From NCBI GenBank assembly GCA_903859715.1, contig CAIONS010000042.1:1-55335 (forward strand): a stretch of 55,335 nt of DNA, read 5' to 3'. This document shows positions 8,422 through 16,788 of this stretch, in pieces. Each line of letters starts with the position of its first letter. Position 1 is the stretch's first letter. The DNA is from an uncultured Opitutia bacterium. GTDB lineage: Bacteria; Verrucomicrobiota; Verrucomicrobiia; Opitutales; Opitutaceae. The translations under genes and the position numbers were made by a program. The notes beneath the pieces are model-generated. The model was not told the DNA's origin. It did no database searches and saw nothing but the letters and a program-made list of their open reading frames with translations.

Positions 8422-10368
8422 TCACTTCCCCCGCCTGAACCACACCGCCATCGGCGTGAGGCCGCGGTTGTTCCAAGTGTAGTACGGAATCGCCGTGAAA
8501 GATCCATTCTTCCCTTCGGTGACCTCCAACGTCGTGACGCCACCGAGCAATCCGGCTTGCACCACCGGCGTGATCTTCGCTCCGGACGGGAGCGTCAGTT
8601 CACCCGGCGCCGTCGTGCTGTCCGTGCCTTCCACACAGTACATCACGGGCCCGCGCTCGAGCGCCACGCAGTCTTGGATCGCCGCGATCAGCGGGCTGCC
8701 CCGCACCGTGCGGACCGGCATCGGCAGGTCGAGTTCGACCACGTCGCCCGGCGACCACTTCCGCGTGATGACCGCATAGCCCTGCTCCAGCTCGGCTTTT
8801 AAAGTCTGGCCGCCGACCTGCAGCGTCCACCCGGACGGCGTTGGCTCGTCGTAGACATAGAGATCCGACGGCACCGGATGCCCCTGCGTCCAGCCTGGGA
8901 TACGCAGCCGCAGCGTGAAGGTCGTCGGCGCCTCCGGCGTCACGGTCAGCCGCATCCGGCCGTCCCAGGGATAATCCGTCTCCTGCTTCAGCTTCACCCG
9001 CGAGCCGGCCACCACCGCCTCGCCTTCGCTTTGGGCATAGAAATTCACGTAGAGCGAAGCGTCTCGCACAGCATAGAAATATCCGGTGATCGCCGCCGTC
9101 GTGCGCATCAGGTTCGGCGGACAACATGCGCAGCCAAACCACGGCGCCCGGCCGGCGAACCCGTGGTTGTTCTTCGCCACCCCGTCGTACACGAGTGGGT
9201 TGGGATAAAAAAACCGGTCCCCCGTCAACGAGGCTCCGCTGAGGAAGCCGTTGTAGCAGGTTCGCTCCAGCACGTCCATGTACTGCGACTCACCCGTGAA
9301 GAGGAACATCCGGTGATTCCACATCATGAAGGCGATCGCCGCGCAGGTCTCGTTGTAGCCGTCGTTCGGCAGCTCGTAATCCGCCCCGTATGCCTCGCCG
9401 TGTCCCATGGCTCCAACGCCGCCCGTGAGATAGAGCTTTTTCCCGGCCGCGTTGTCCCAGATTTTCGTGATCGCGCTGACATAGCGCGCATCGCCCGTCA
9501 GCGCCGCGACATCCGCCATGCCGGCATACATGTAGTTGGCCCGCACCGCGTGTCCGACTGCCTCGGTCTGGTCGACGACCCGCTGGTGCTGCTGGCTGTA
9601 GACCTTCCCGTCCGGCCCGCGGGCCTCGAGGAAGATCTGCGCCAGCTCCAGCCAGCGCGCATCGCCCGTCACCCGGTAAAGCTTCGCCAGACCCATTTCG
9701 ATTACTTGGTGCCCCGGCGCAATCCGCAGCCGGCGATCGCCAAAATCCCGCCACAACAGCTCTGCGCTTTTCAGGCAGACGTCGAGCAGCGTGCGTTTAC
9801 CCGTCGCCTGCCAATGCGCGACACCCGCTTCATACAGATGGCCGAGATTGTAGATCTCGTGACTGAGAATCGGATCCAGCAGCCAGCGCTGCGGGTCGAT
9901 CCACTCCTGCGCCGGCGAGTCCGGATGCATCGTCCGAAACGTGTACAGATAACCGTCCGGCTCCTGCGCCGCGGCAATGCGCGCGATCCAGTCGTCGAGT
10001 CTCCGGTCCAGCGCAACATCCGGCTTCATGCTCAGCGCATACGCGGCGCCCTCGATGACCTTGTAGACATCCGAATCGTCGAAGGGATAAATCGTCACCG
10101 GCTTGTTCTGAAACCCCGCTTCGCCAGCCGCGCGCCGGCGCATCGTCTCCGCCGCGAGGTCGAAATTGCGCAGCCGCCCGGTCTCCTCGCATTGCTGCAG
10201 GGCAAACGGCACCGTCACCGTCCGGTTGATCTCCTGCTTCACCTGCCAGAATCCGCCCGTCACCCGGACCGCTGTGAATGGCACCGGCTGCACGGGATAA
10301 TCCCGGGCTGAGGCAGAGGGACTCAGCGCTGACAAGACCGTCGAAGGCCTAACAACAGGGTTGGACAT
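8422..10368 (-). CDS. Glycoside hydrolase family 127 (DUF1680), beta-L-arabinofuranosidase-like
   Basis: 648 residues, the usual size for GH127 enzymes, which cleave beta-L-arabinofuranosides from plant glycans. An (alpha/alpha)6 barrel is expected (about 30-430), with a beta-rich C-terminal part. The catalytic metal site is complete: E340 and C342 in YNETCAAIAF, then C413, C415 and C416 in FGCACCPPNLMR. The spacing E-x-C and C-x-CC is that of the characterised enzyme HypBA1. No signal peptide is visible, so cytoplasmic action on imported oligosaccharides is likely. The gene is alone and bracketed by two unrelated inverted-repeat elements (8324-8412 and 10430-10589). Substrate within the family is inferred. 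Confidence 0.92.
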   Translation of the reverse strand: MSNPVVRPSTVLSALSPSASARDYPVQPVPFTAVRVTGGFWQVKQEINRTVTVPFALQQCEETGRLRNFDLAAETMRRRAAGEAGFQNKPVTIYPFDDSDVYKVIEGAAYALSMKPDVALDRRLDDWIARIAAAQEPDGYLYTFRTMHPDSPAQEWIDPQRWLLDPILSHEIYNLGHLYEAGVAHWQATGKRTLLDVCLKSAELLWRDFGDRRLRIAPGHQVIEMGLAKLYRVTGDARWLELAQIFLEARGPDGKVYSQQHQRVVDQTEAVGHAVRANYMYAGMADVAALTGDARYVSAITKIWDNAAGKKLYLTGGVGAMGHGEAYGADYELPNDGYNETCAAIAFMMWNHRMFLFTGESQYMDVLERTCYNGFLSGASLTGDRFFYPNPLVYDGVAKNNHGFAGRAPWFGCACCPPNLMRTTAAITGYFYAVRDASLYVNFYAQSEGEAVVAGSRVKLKQETDYPWDGRMRLTVTPEAPTTFTLRLRIPGWTQGHPVPSDLYVYDEPTPSGWTLQVGGQTLKAELEQGYAVITRKWSPGDVVELDLPMPVRTVRGSPLIAAIQDCVALERGPVMYCVEGTDSTTAPGELTLPSGAKITPVVQAGLLGGVTTLEVTEGKNGSFTAIPYYTWNNRGLTPMAVWFRRGK

Positions 10369-10429
10369 AGAGTAAGGAAAGCCCGGCCATGCTTGCGCCC
10401 GGCCCTGTCAGGTCGAACCGATTCTTGCC

Positions 10430-10589
10430 ATTGCGGAGGGCGGATACCGGAAACCGGATAGTTCAAGCAACGCATCCGGACGGATGCAGTCTTCGTACGA
10501 AGAACCGGCCACATCGTGACTGCCACACCTCACTTGGTTGGGCCGCACAAATTAAAGCTATCCGGTTTCCGGTATCCGCCATCCGCAAT
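10430..10589. repeat. 32-bp inverted repeat element
   Basis: Arms 10430-10461 and 10558-10589 are reverse complements with one mismatch over 32 bases; the inner 23 bases (GGCGGATACCGGAAACCGGA and 3 more) are perfect. The 96-base centre has no coding potential. It lies between the GH127 gene start and the ilvA stop. The arms are themselves made of the repeated words CGGATACCGG / AACCGGATA. Probably a MITE-like intergenic element. Confidence 0.85.
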
Positions 10590-10597
10590 TCAAACGC

Positions 10598-12106
10598 TCA
10601 CCGCAGAAACAGCTTGTACGCCGCGCTGCCCGTTTCCTCGGAATACGTATAGCCGAGCGTCTTCAGGAAACGGCGGAAGGCCTTCATCTCCGCGGGCGGC
10701 ACCTGCAGGCCGATCAGGATCCGGCCGTAGTCGGCGCCCAGGTTGCGATAGTGGAACAGGCTGATGTTCCAGCTGCGCGACATCGAGTTCAGGAAATTCA
10801 TCAGCGCGCCCGACCGCTCCGGAAATTCGAAATGAAACACGAGTTCGTTCTGCGCCAGCGCCGAGCGGCCGCCGACCATGTGCCGGATGTGCGACTTCGC
10901 CATGTCGTCGCCTGTCAGGTCCAGCGTCTTGAAGCCGTGCCGGTTGAAGTGCGCCGCAATCCGGCGGCTCTCCGCCCGCCCCGCCATCTGGACACCCACG
11001 AAAATGTGCGCCGACTTCGCATCCGCGATCCGGTAATTGAACTCCGTAACGTTCCGGTTTCCTACCAGCGCGCAGAATTTCCGCAAGCTGCCCGGCCCCT
11101 CGGGAATCGTCACCGCGAACAGCCCTTCGCGATGCTCGCCCACCTCCGCGCGCTCGGCGATGAACCGCAGCCGGTCAAAATTCAGGTTGGCCCCGCAGGC
11201 CACCGCCACGAGCGTCGCCCCTTTGAGCCGGTGCCGTTCCACATAGGCCTTGGCTCCGGCCACCGCCAGCGCCCCCGCCGGCTCGAGCACCGCGCGCGTG
11301 TCCTCAAACACATCCTTGATCGCCGCGCAGATGTCGTCGGTGTCCACGCGGATCACCTCGTCCAGATAACGCCGGCACAACCGAAAGGTTTCCTTCCCCA
11401 CCTGCTTGACCGCGACGCCGTCGGCGAACAGCCCGACCCGGTCCAGCTTCACCCGGCGGCCGGCCTTGAGCGACTGGTACATCGCATCCGAGTCAAACGG
11501 CTCCACGCCGATCACACGGATCCGCGGATTCACCTGCTTCACATAAGCCGCGATGCCCGACGCCAGCCCGCCGCCGCCGATGGCGACGAAGATCGCGTGC
11601 AGCGGCCCCTGCTGCTGCTGCAAAATTTCCATTGCGATCGTGCCCTGCCCGGCGATCACGTCGGGATCGTCGAAGGGATGCACGAAGGTCAGCTGCTTCT
11701 TTTTCTCCAGTTCACGCGCATGGCCATACGCCTCGTCGAAGGTGTCGCCAAACAGCACCACTTCGCCGCCGCGCGCCTTGACCGCCAGGATCTTCACCTG
11801 CGGCGTGGTCACGGGCATCACGATGATGGCCCGGCCACCCAGCCGCTTGGCCGCCAGCGCGACGCCCTGGGCGTGGTTGCCGGCCGACGCGCAGATCACC
11901 CCTCGTTTCAGCACCTCGGGCGAAAGCTGCGCCATCTTGTTGTACGCACCGCGCAGCTTGAACGAGAAGACGCTCTGCATGTCCTCGCGCTTCAGCAGCA
12001 GCGTGTTGTTGAGCCGCGCCGACAGGTTCGCCGCCTTGTCCAGCGGGGTTTCCCGGGCCACGTCATAGACGCGCGCAGTGAGAATCTTTTGGAGGTAATC
12101 AGTCAT
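10598..12106 (-). CDS. ilvA: Threonine ammonia-lyase, biosynthetic
   Basis: PLP enzyme that deaminates L-threonine to 2-oxobutanoate, the first step of isoleucine synthesis. 502 residues, the length of the long allosteric form. The PLP lysine is K50 in VFSFKLRGAYNK, followed by ASAGNHAQGVA and the phosphate-binding glycine loop AIGGGGLASGIA. The C-terminal third (about 330-502) holds two ACT-like regulatory domains (EGLFAVTIPEGPGSLRKFC and LVFHFEFPERSGALMNFL), so feedback by isoleucine is expected from the family. The conserved end ...GYTYSEETGSAAYKLFL is present. Start at 12106 (ATG), with no obvious Shine-Dalgarno sequence. Monocistronic. Confidence 0.96.
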   Translation of the reverse strand: MTDYLQKILTARVYDVARETPLDKAANLSARLNNTLLLKREDMQSVFSFKLRGAYNKMAQLSPEVLKRGVICASAGNHAQGVALAAKRLGGRAIIVMPVTTPQVKILAVKARGGEVVLFGDTFDEAYGHARELEKKKQLTFVHPFDDPDVIAGQGTIAMEILQQQQGPLHAIFVAIGGGGLASGIAAYVKQVNPRIRVIGVEPFDSDAMYQSLKAGRRVKLDRVGLFADGVAVKQVGKETFRLCRRYLDEVIRVDTDDICAAIKDVFEDTRAVLEPAGALAVAGAKAYVERHRLKGATLVAVACGANLNFDRLRFIAERAEVGEHREGLFAVTIPEGPGSLRKFCALVGNRNVTEFNYRIADAKSAHIFVGVQMAGRAESRRIAAHFNRHGFKTLDLTGDDMAKSHIRHMVGGRSALAQNELVFHFEFPERSGALMNFLNSMSRSWNISLFHYRNLGADYGRILIGLQVPPAEMKAFRRFLKTLGYTYSEETGSAAYKLFLR

Positions 12107-12121
12107 AAGGCGCTGGAGGGA

Positions 12122-12140
12122 TACCCCCTCTGAGGGGGTA
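12122..12140. terminator. Short hairpin TACCCCCT-CTG-AGGGGGTA
   Basis: Perfect 8-bp stem around a CTG loop, between the DUF885 stop and the ilvA start. No T-run adjoins it, so it may be only a structural element or a remnant of a repeat. Confidence 0.45.
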
Positions 12141-12149
12141 GGCGTGGCA

Positions 12150-12179
12150 ATAAAACCGCGCGGTGTCCACGCGGATTTT
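12150..12179 (-). terminator. Probable terminator of the DUF885 gene
   Basis: Read on the minus strand, CCGCG / CGCGG flank a partly pairing loop and are followed by TTTTATT (12156-12174 for the stem, tail towards 12150). The preceding AAAA lets it work in both directions. It lies about 20 bases after the minus-strand DUF885 stop. Confidence 0.6.
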
Positions 12180-12197
12180 CCTTATGACAAATGGCGC

Positions 12198-14033
12198 TTA
12201 GTCCGCGAACCGCCAGGCCGGGACGAAGTCGAGCGGCAGCTTCTCCTGCTTCAGATGCGCCCGCACCATCTCGATCGGCATGCTGCCGCCCTGCATGATG
12301 CCATCATGAAACTGCCGGTCGGTCATCTTGCCCGAGGTCACGAGTTCCGCGTGCAGGGCCCGGAGCTGGAGCGCGCCCATCATGTAACCGACCTGATAGA
12401 GCGGCGAGTAATCGCCGTTGAACGAACGCCGGACCTCCCCAGTCGCGCTCGCCCGCTCATGGCCCACGCGGTCGACCAGGAAATCAATGCACTGCTGCGG
12501 CGTCCATTTGCCGAGGTGGAAGTTGAGTGAGAAGATGATCCGGGCGCAGCGGTGCGTGCGCCAGAACAGCATGCCGATCCGGTCCTCGGGCGAGCGCGGA
12601 AAGTGCAGGTCCCACATCTGGAACTCCCACCACAGCGCCCAGCCTTCGACCCAGAACGGTGTCGTGAAGAGCTCGCGGTGCTGGTTGATGCGCGCCTGAT
12701 AGTAGTACTGCAAGTGGTGGCCGGGCAGCAGTTCGTGAAAGACCGTCGCCCGCGCAAAGTGAACGTTGTTGGCCCGCAGGCTCTGCAATTTCTCATCCTC
12801 GTCCATCGCATCGGTGGGAAAGGCCACGAGGATGTCATTTCCTCCGAGGAAGAACGGCGCCACCTTTTGCTGCGCCGGCGGCATCATGCGCACCCGCCAG
12901 ATGTCGGCGGCCAGCGGCGGGATCGTCACCAGCTGGCGGTCCTCCACGAACTTGATGGCTTCCAGCGCCAGGTCGCGCACGAGCTCGGGCTGATGGCCGG
13001 GCTCCACGTAGTCCTGTTTCACCTTTTCCAGCGCGGCCTTCCAGTCATCGCCATAGCCCATCTCGCGGGCCGCGCGCTTCCATTCCGCGTCACACCACGC
13101 GAACTCGCGGTTGGCGATGGCGATCAGTTCCTCGGGAGTATAGGGAATCATCTCGTGCTGGAGCTCCGCCATCAGGCCGTCCCGGCCGATCGGGTCGCCG
13201 ATGATCGGCTCATCCTTGCCCGGCTCCACGCCCACGATTTTTTCCCGGAGGAATTTGGTGTAGCCATCCAGCGCCTCGCTCAGCGCCTTGTAGGGCGCGC
13301 GATTCCACCAGGTGAAGACCGGGTCATAGCCGTCGTAATGCTTGAACCAGTCATCGAGGGACTTCCTCAGTTCCGTCACGCGGTTAGCTGCACGGTAGGC
13401 GATGATGCGCGTGGTGGTGATCGGGGTGACCTTCGCTTCGGTCGCGTCCTTCGCGGCCGGGGATTTCCCTTCCTCGGTCTTCGCCGCCTTCAATCCCGCC
13501 TCGAGTCCTGCCCGGGCCTGTTCGAGTTCCTTGCGCATGTGGTCCAGCGCGGCCGCCGTGGCCTTGCCGTCCACCGGCTGCATCATCCGGCGCGTTTCCT
13601 GCAGCTGGGCGATGGCCTCTGCAAATGGAATCAAGGGCGCGGTCTCCTGCGCGCGCTTCTCCTCCCGATCGAGCAGCCGCAGTTCATACGTGAGCTGCGA
13701 ACGCAGGAGCGTCGCGTCGATGCGGCCCTCGGGCCCGAGCGTGGCGAACGCCACCTCACCGAGTCGCTGCTGCCAGGCCTGATAAAACTCGCGCATCCGC
13801 CGCCGGTACAGGGCCGAGTTCTTCACGCTGTAGAAACGCTGCAGTTCCGACCGGTCGGTGTCGAAGCGCTCGACCAGCTCGCGCAATTCGCTCGAGGCGG
13901 GCTTGGTCAGCTGCGCCAGCTCGGGCGGCACGTAGTCCGCAGTGGCCCGCGTCGCAACCGGCGCGGGGTCCGCGGCCAGCGCAGCGGAAGTGAGCATGAC
14001 CAACAGGGCGGGAAGCATGCGATGGGAGGACAT
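12198..14033 (-). CDS. Secreted DUF885 family protein, metallopeptidase-like
   Basis: About 611 residues. The start at 14033 is chosen because MSSHRMLPALLVMLTSAALA is a good signal peptide, whereas the longer open frame to 14147 translates a palindromic repeat. The protein is helical (long charged stretches between 60 and 420), and the DUF885 core shows H433-E434-L-L-P-G-H439-H440, an HExxxGH zinc-site motif that gives the family a putative peptidase role in the periplasm or outside the cell. C-terminal text QVGYMMGALQLRALHAEL and FHDGIMQGGSMPIEMVRAHL is typical of the family. Monocistronic, with a terminator behind it. True substrate unknown. Confidence 0.88.
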   Translation of the reverse strand: MSSHRMLPALLVMLTSAALAADPAPVATRATADYVPPELAQLTKPASSELRELVERFDTDRSELQRFYSVKNSALYRRRMREFYQAWQQRLGEVAFATLGPEGRIDATLLRSQLTYELRLLDREEKRAQETAPLIPFAEAIAQLQETRRMMQPVDGKATAAALDHMRKELEQARAGLEAGLKAAKTEEGKSPAAKDATEAKVTPITTTRIIAYRAANRVTELRKSLDDWFKHYDGYDPVFTWWNRAPYKALSEALDGYTKFLREKIVGVEPGKDEPIIGDPIGRDGLMAELQHEMIPYTPEELIAIANREFAWCDAEWKRAAREMGYGDDWKAALEKVKQDYVEPGHQPELVRDLALEAIKFVEDRQLVTIPPLAADIWRVRMMPPAQQKVAPFFLGGNDILVAFPTDAMDEDEKLQSLRANNVHFARATVFHELLPGHHLQYYYQARINQHRELFTTPFWVEGWALWWEFQMWDLHFPRSPEDRIGMLFWRTHRCARIIFSLNFHLGKWTPQQCIDFLVDRVGHERASATGEVRRSFNGDYSPLYQVGYMMGALQLRALHAELVTSGKMTDRQFHDGIMQGGSMPIEMVRAHLKQEKLPLDFVPAWRFAD

Positions 14034-14104
14034 GCCTCCGACTACAGCCTTCCCGCCCCGCGTGGTCAAACGCACACGTGCGTGCTCATGGCCGGAGGAT
14101 TGTT

Positions 14105-14130
14105 GCAGGGCGGGGTCGCCGACCCCGCCT
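14105..14130. repeat. Single-palindrome copy of the GGGCGGGGTCG family
   Basis: GCAGGGCGGGGTCGCCGACC and the following CCGCCT form one palindromic unit of the repeat family at 4449, 32001 and 46033. The paired outer arm seen elsewhere is missing. It directly abuts the next repeat family at 14142. Confidence 0.75.
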
Positions 14131-14141
14131 TTCCCAATGCA

Positions 14142-14296
14142 CGTCATCCTGAGCGCAGCCGAAGGATCTCTGTGATCTTTCCCGATGATTCCGCGTTGGG
14201 TTCGGATACTTTAGCGACATCGCAGAAGTGTCCATGGCCGGTCACAGGCTCGAGCGGGATAATAACAGCGATCCTTCGACTTCGCTCAGGATGACG
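14142..14296. repeat. 155-bp inverted repeat with CGTCATCCTGAGCG ends
   Basis: Arms begin CGTCATCCTGAGCGCAGCCG and end with the reverse complement CTTCGCTCAGGATGACG. The interior is also similar to the element at 25241-25395 (shared GATTCCG, a run ending GCAGAAGTGTC or GCAGGAGTGTC, and GATAATAACAG-like text before the right arm), so this is a whole conserved element rather than only arms. It fills the gap between the DUF885 start and the TonB receptor stop. The end sequence is a widespread dispersed repeat in many bacteria. Confidence 0.88.
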
Positions 14297-14329
14297 GGTG
14301 AAGGGGAATCGCCCCTTCACCCGCGCTCG

Positions 14330-16201
14330 CTAGAATTTCCACTCCGCACCGCCAAACGCCGCAAAGCCGAGCGCCGGATAGCCGTTCACCGGCTCATATT
14401 TCTCGTCGAGGAGATTCTCCAGCCGCGCCTTGAGGGCGAAACGCTGGGTCACCTGCCACGCCGCGTAGAGTCGCACGACCGTATAGGCCGGGGAATTGAC
14501 CGTGAGGTAGGTCTGCGCGTCGACGTCCTGCTGTCCGGCAATGTAGACCAGCCCGGCCCCGACGCTGATCCCGTGGCCGAAGTCATGCCAGAGGTCCGCG
14601 TTGACCGAGTTGCGGGGACGACGCAGCAACCGCGTGCCCTGCGTGAGATCGTTGGCCTCCAGATAAGTGTAGGCCAGCCGTGCCTTGATCAGGTCCGCGA
14701 GCGTGGTTTGAAACGCCACTTCAACCCCGCGGGTGCGGGCCCGGTCGACATTCACGACCGTGCTCGGGAAAACGGCGAAGTTGTAGACAATGAGGTCGGT
14801 GTAATCCGTCTGGAACCACGTCATGCTGAGCGTGCCGCGCTTCTGCGGCAGATAGTAATCCACGCCGGCATCCCACCCGCGCGCCTTCTCCGGCCGCAGG
14901 TTCGGGTTGCCCACGTAGTAGGGACTCTGGCCGTACAGATCGAGAAAGCCCGGCGAGCGGAAACCCGTGCCGTAACTCGACCGGAGCTTGAGCGCGCGCT
15001 GTGCGATCAGCCACGCCGCCGTCACCCGGCCCGTGGTCGCATGACCGAAGGTGTCGAAGTCGTCGTTGCGCAGCCCGGCGGTCAGGAAGACATTTTCCAC
15101 CGGCGTGAATTCATCCTGCACGAAAAACGCCAGTAGCGACTGGCTTTTGTCGATGTCACCGAAGCCGGTGTTGATCGTGTGGTTCTCCTCGGCCGTCAGC
15201 CCGGCCGTGATGCGCTGGTGCTCCAGGCCCGTGAAGGTGTTCTGCCAGTCCAGCACGACCCGCTGGTTTTTGACGACGCTGATGTCGGGCAGCTGGCCCG
15301 GCGTCGGATCGTCAGCCACGAAGCGGCGGTCCTGCCCGCCGAGCGTCACGTGCGATGAAAAGGTGTCGGACTCCTTCACATCGGCGAAGACCGTCACCAG
15401 CAGGTTGTCCTCGCGGTCCTGTTCGTAGGGGTCGTTCGTGAAGCGGTCGCCGGGATCCCCGTAAATCCCTTCGAACCACCGCAGCGTGCCGCCGACGGCG
15501 ACGCGGTCGTTCACCGTGCGGTCCAGCCGCAGCGTGACGTTGGTGCTGTCGAAGGAATTATTAATCCGCGCATTGTCGGTGTGACCGCCCTCCGCGGAAA
15601 AATTATAGGCCCAGCCCGACGCCGCCGGCGCCCCTTGGGCTGCGACCGTGCCCTGTACCGTGCCATAGCTGCCGGCCTCCACCGCGATGCTCCCGGACGG
15701 ATCGCCGGTGCCGCGCAGGGAACGCAGCGAGATCACGCCGCCGACGGCCTCGCCGCCGTAGAGCGTGCTTTGCGGACCGTGCGCCACCTCGAGACTGTCG
15801 CAGGCCCCGAGGCAGGAGCCGCCGAGGAAGTTGTTGTAGTCGGTGTTCGGATCGTTGAAGCGCAGGCCGTCGACGAGAAACAGTGTCTGGTTCGAATTGG
15901 CCCCGCGCAGGAAGATCGACGCGCCGGCGCCCGGCGCGCCCGAAGGAAACAGCGGGGCGCCCGCCACGCCGCCGAGGGCCTGGGCGAGCGAGGTGATTTG
16001 CTCCCGCGCCAGATCGGCGCTGGACAGCACATCGACGGCGCTGCCCACGGTCTGGGGTGCGGACGGCGTGCGCGTCGCCGAAGTGATGAATGGCTCGAGT
16101 TGATCGGGCGGCGTCTGGCCGCGAACGGTGGCAAGCGCCAGGGTGGCGCTGAGGACAAGCAAGGCCCGGCGCGTAAAATGCGCCCGTGGTCGGAGTTTCA
16201 T
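14330..16201 (-). CDS. TonB-dependent receptor, BtuB-like (cobalamin or corrinoid uptake)
   Basis: Outer-membrane active transporter, about 623 residues from the ATG at 16201. That start gives a signal peptide (MKLRPRAHFTRRALLVLSAT, continuing LALATVRGQ); the frame stays open upstream into the riboswitch and is not used. The plug domain spans about 35-150 (ITSATRTPSAPQTVGSAVDV, then IFLRGANSNQTLFLVDGLRF and VAHGPQSTLYGGEAVGGVIS). A 22-strand barrel follows and ends in an aromatic residue (FGGAEWKF). The TonB box region is probably LEPFITSATR. BtuB-type function is supported by a cobalamin riboswitch in its leader and by the divergent B12-dependent methionine synthase. Corrinoid specificity is inference. 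Confidence 0.92.
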   Translation of the reverse strand: MKLRPRAHFTRRALLVLSATLALATVRGQTPPDQLEPFITSATRTPSAPQTVGSAVDVLSSADLAREQITSLAQALGGVAGAPLFPSGAPGAGASIFLRGANSNQTLFLVDGLRFNDPNTDYNNFLGGSCLGACDSLEVAHGPQSTLYGGEAVGGVISLRSLRGTGDPSGSIAVEAGSYGTVQGTVAAQGAPAASGWAYNFSAEGGHTDNARINNSFDSTNVTLRLDRTVNDRVAVGGTLRWFEGIYGDPGDRFTNDPYEQDREDNLLVTVFADVKESDTFSSHVTLGGQDRRFVADDPTPGQLPDISVVKNQRVVLDWQNTFTGLEHQRITAGLTAEENHTINTGFGDIDKSQSLLAFFVQDEFTPVENVFLTAGLRNDDFDTFGHATTGRVTAAWLIAQRALKLRSSYGTGFRSPGFLDLYGQSPYYVGNPNLRPEKARGWDAGVDYYLPQKRGTLSMTWFQTDYTDLIVYNFAVFPSTVVNVDRARTRGVEVAFQTTLADLIKARLAYTYLEANDLTQGTRLLRRPRNSVNADLWHDFGHGISVGAGLVYIAGQQDVDAQTYLTVNSPAYTVVRLYAAWQVTQRFALKARLENLLDEKYEPVNGYPALGFAAFGGAEWKF

Positions 16202-16336
16202 GGATTTCTGTCGGTTGATCTGGGCAAGAGCAGAAATCCCCGGCCGTGAAACAGCCGGAGCGACCACCCTCACCTTCATTTGGCGATGAAGTTTTGCGCT
16301 TCGGTGCACGCGCGGCCGGAAGGCCGCCCGCACCCC

Positions 16337-16677
16337 GCACGCGTGAGCCTCCCGGGGACAGATATTCGGACTCCGCATTTGTGCGCGGAGCGCGCAAGTA
16401 ACAAGGTCTCAAGGGCCAAGTACCAAGAAATTTCGCCCCGGCTTCGTGCCAGCTGTGATCGTTCCTGTTACTTGCTCCTTGCGACTTGTCACTTGCGCGC
16501 CCCGCGCGCCTCACCCCCTCGCCTTCACCGGCACTCGCGTGCCGATTGACTTTCCCGCCGGGCCTGTCCCGGCGGCGGAGATGTGTGATGCGATACCGCA
16601 GCGCAACTGTGGCCGGTTCCAACGGCCTTCCCTGTTTCCCAAGAGTGTCTGAAAAAGAACGGCAGGCACACGCACGC
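16337..16677 (-). promoter_or_regulatory. Cobalamin riboswitch in the TonB receptor leader
   Basis: On the minus strand the leader shows the class features in order: P1 5' strand GCGTGCGTG (16677-16669), TGCCTGCC, GGGAAACAGGGAA, a GGCCGTTGGAACCGGCC stem-loop, ACAGTTGCGCTGCGGT in the place of the conserved RCNGNCCCGCNNCNGT core, and a B12-box variant GAGTCCGAATATCTGTCC (16373-16356). It closes with the P1 3' strand CACGCGTGC (16345-16337), which pairs over 9 bp with two G-U wobbles. It is longer than usual because a palindromic repeat occupies a variable stem (about 16390-16500). B12 binding is expected to switch off the receptor gene. No covariance search was run. Confidence 0.82.
16390..16500. 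repeat. Inverted repeat inside the riboswitch variable region
   Basis: The left arm GCGCGCAAGTAACAAGGTCT and the right arm (reverse complement GCGCGCAAGTGACAAGTCGC) are imperfect inverted copies built from the tandem word CAAGTNACAAG. Related word repeats occur at 19824-19860 inside metH and at 52868-52966. It lies between the core of the cobalamin riboswitch and its B12 box. Confidence 0.75.
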
Positions 16678-16788
16678 TGGAAAGCCGCTGCGGCACCTGC
16701 AAGCTAAACAATGAATCAACGTATAAGGATTCATAGATATGTTACTTGCCAAATTGCCGACCGGGCTATGTTCTACCCGCTCACTGCC

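Noticed and set aside
16713-16734. TGAATC/GATTCA hairpin as an S-adenosyl-type riboswitch before metH
   Set aside because: Only a 6-bp stem; none of the conserved core sequences of SAM or SAH riboswitches is visible.
16740-16788. Promoter TTGCCA-N15-TATGTT before metH
   Set aside because: Spacer too short and start would fall almost on the ATG; not a reliable promoter.
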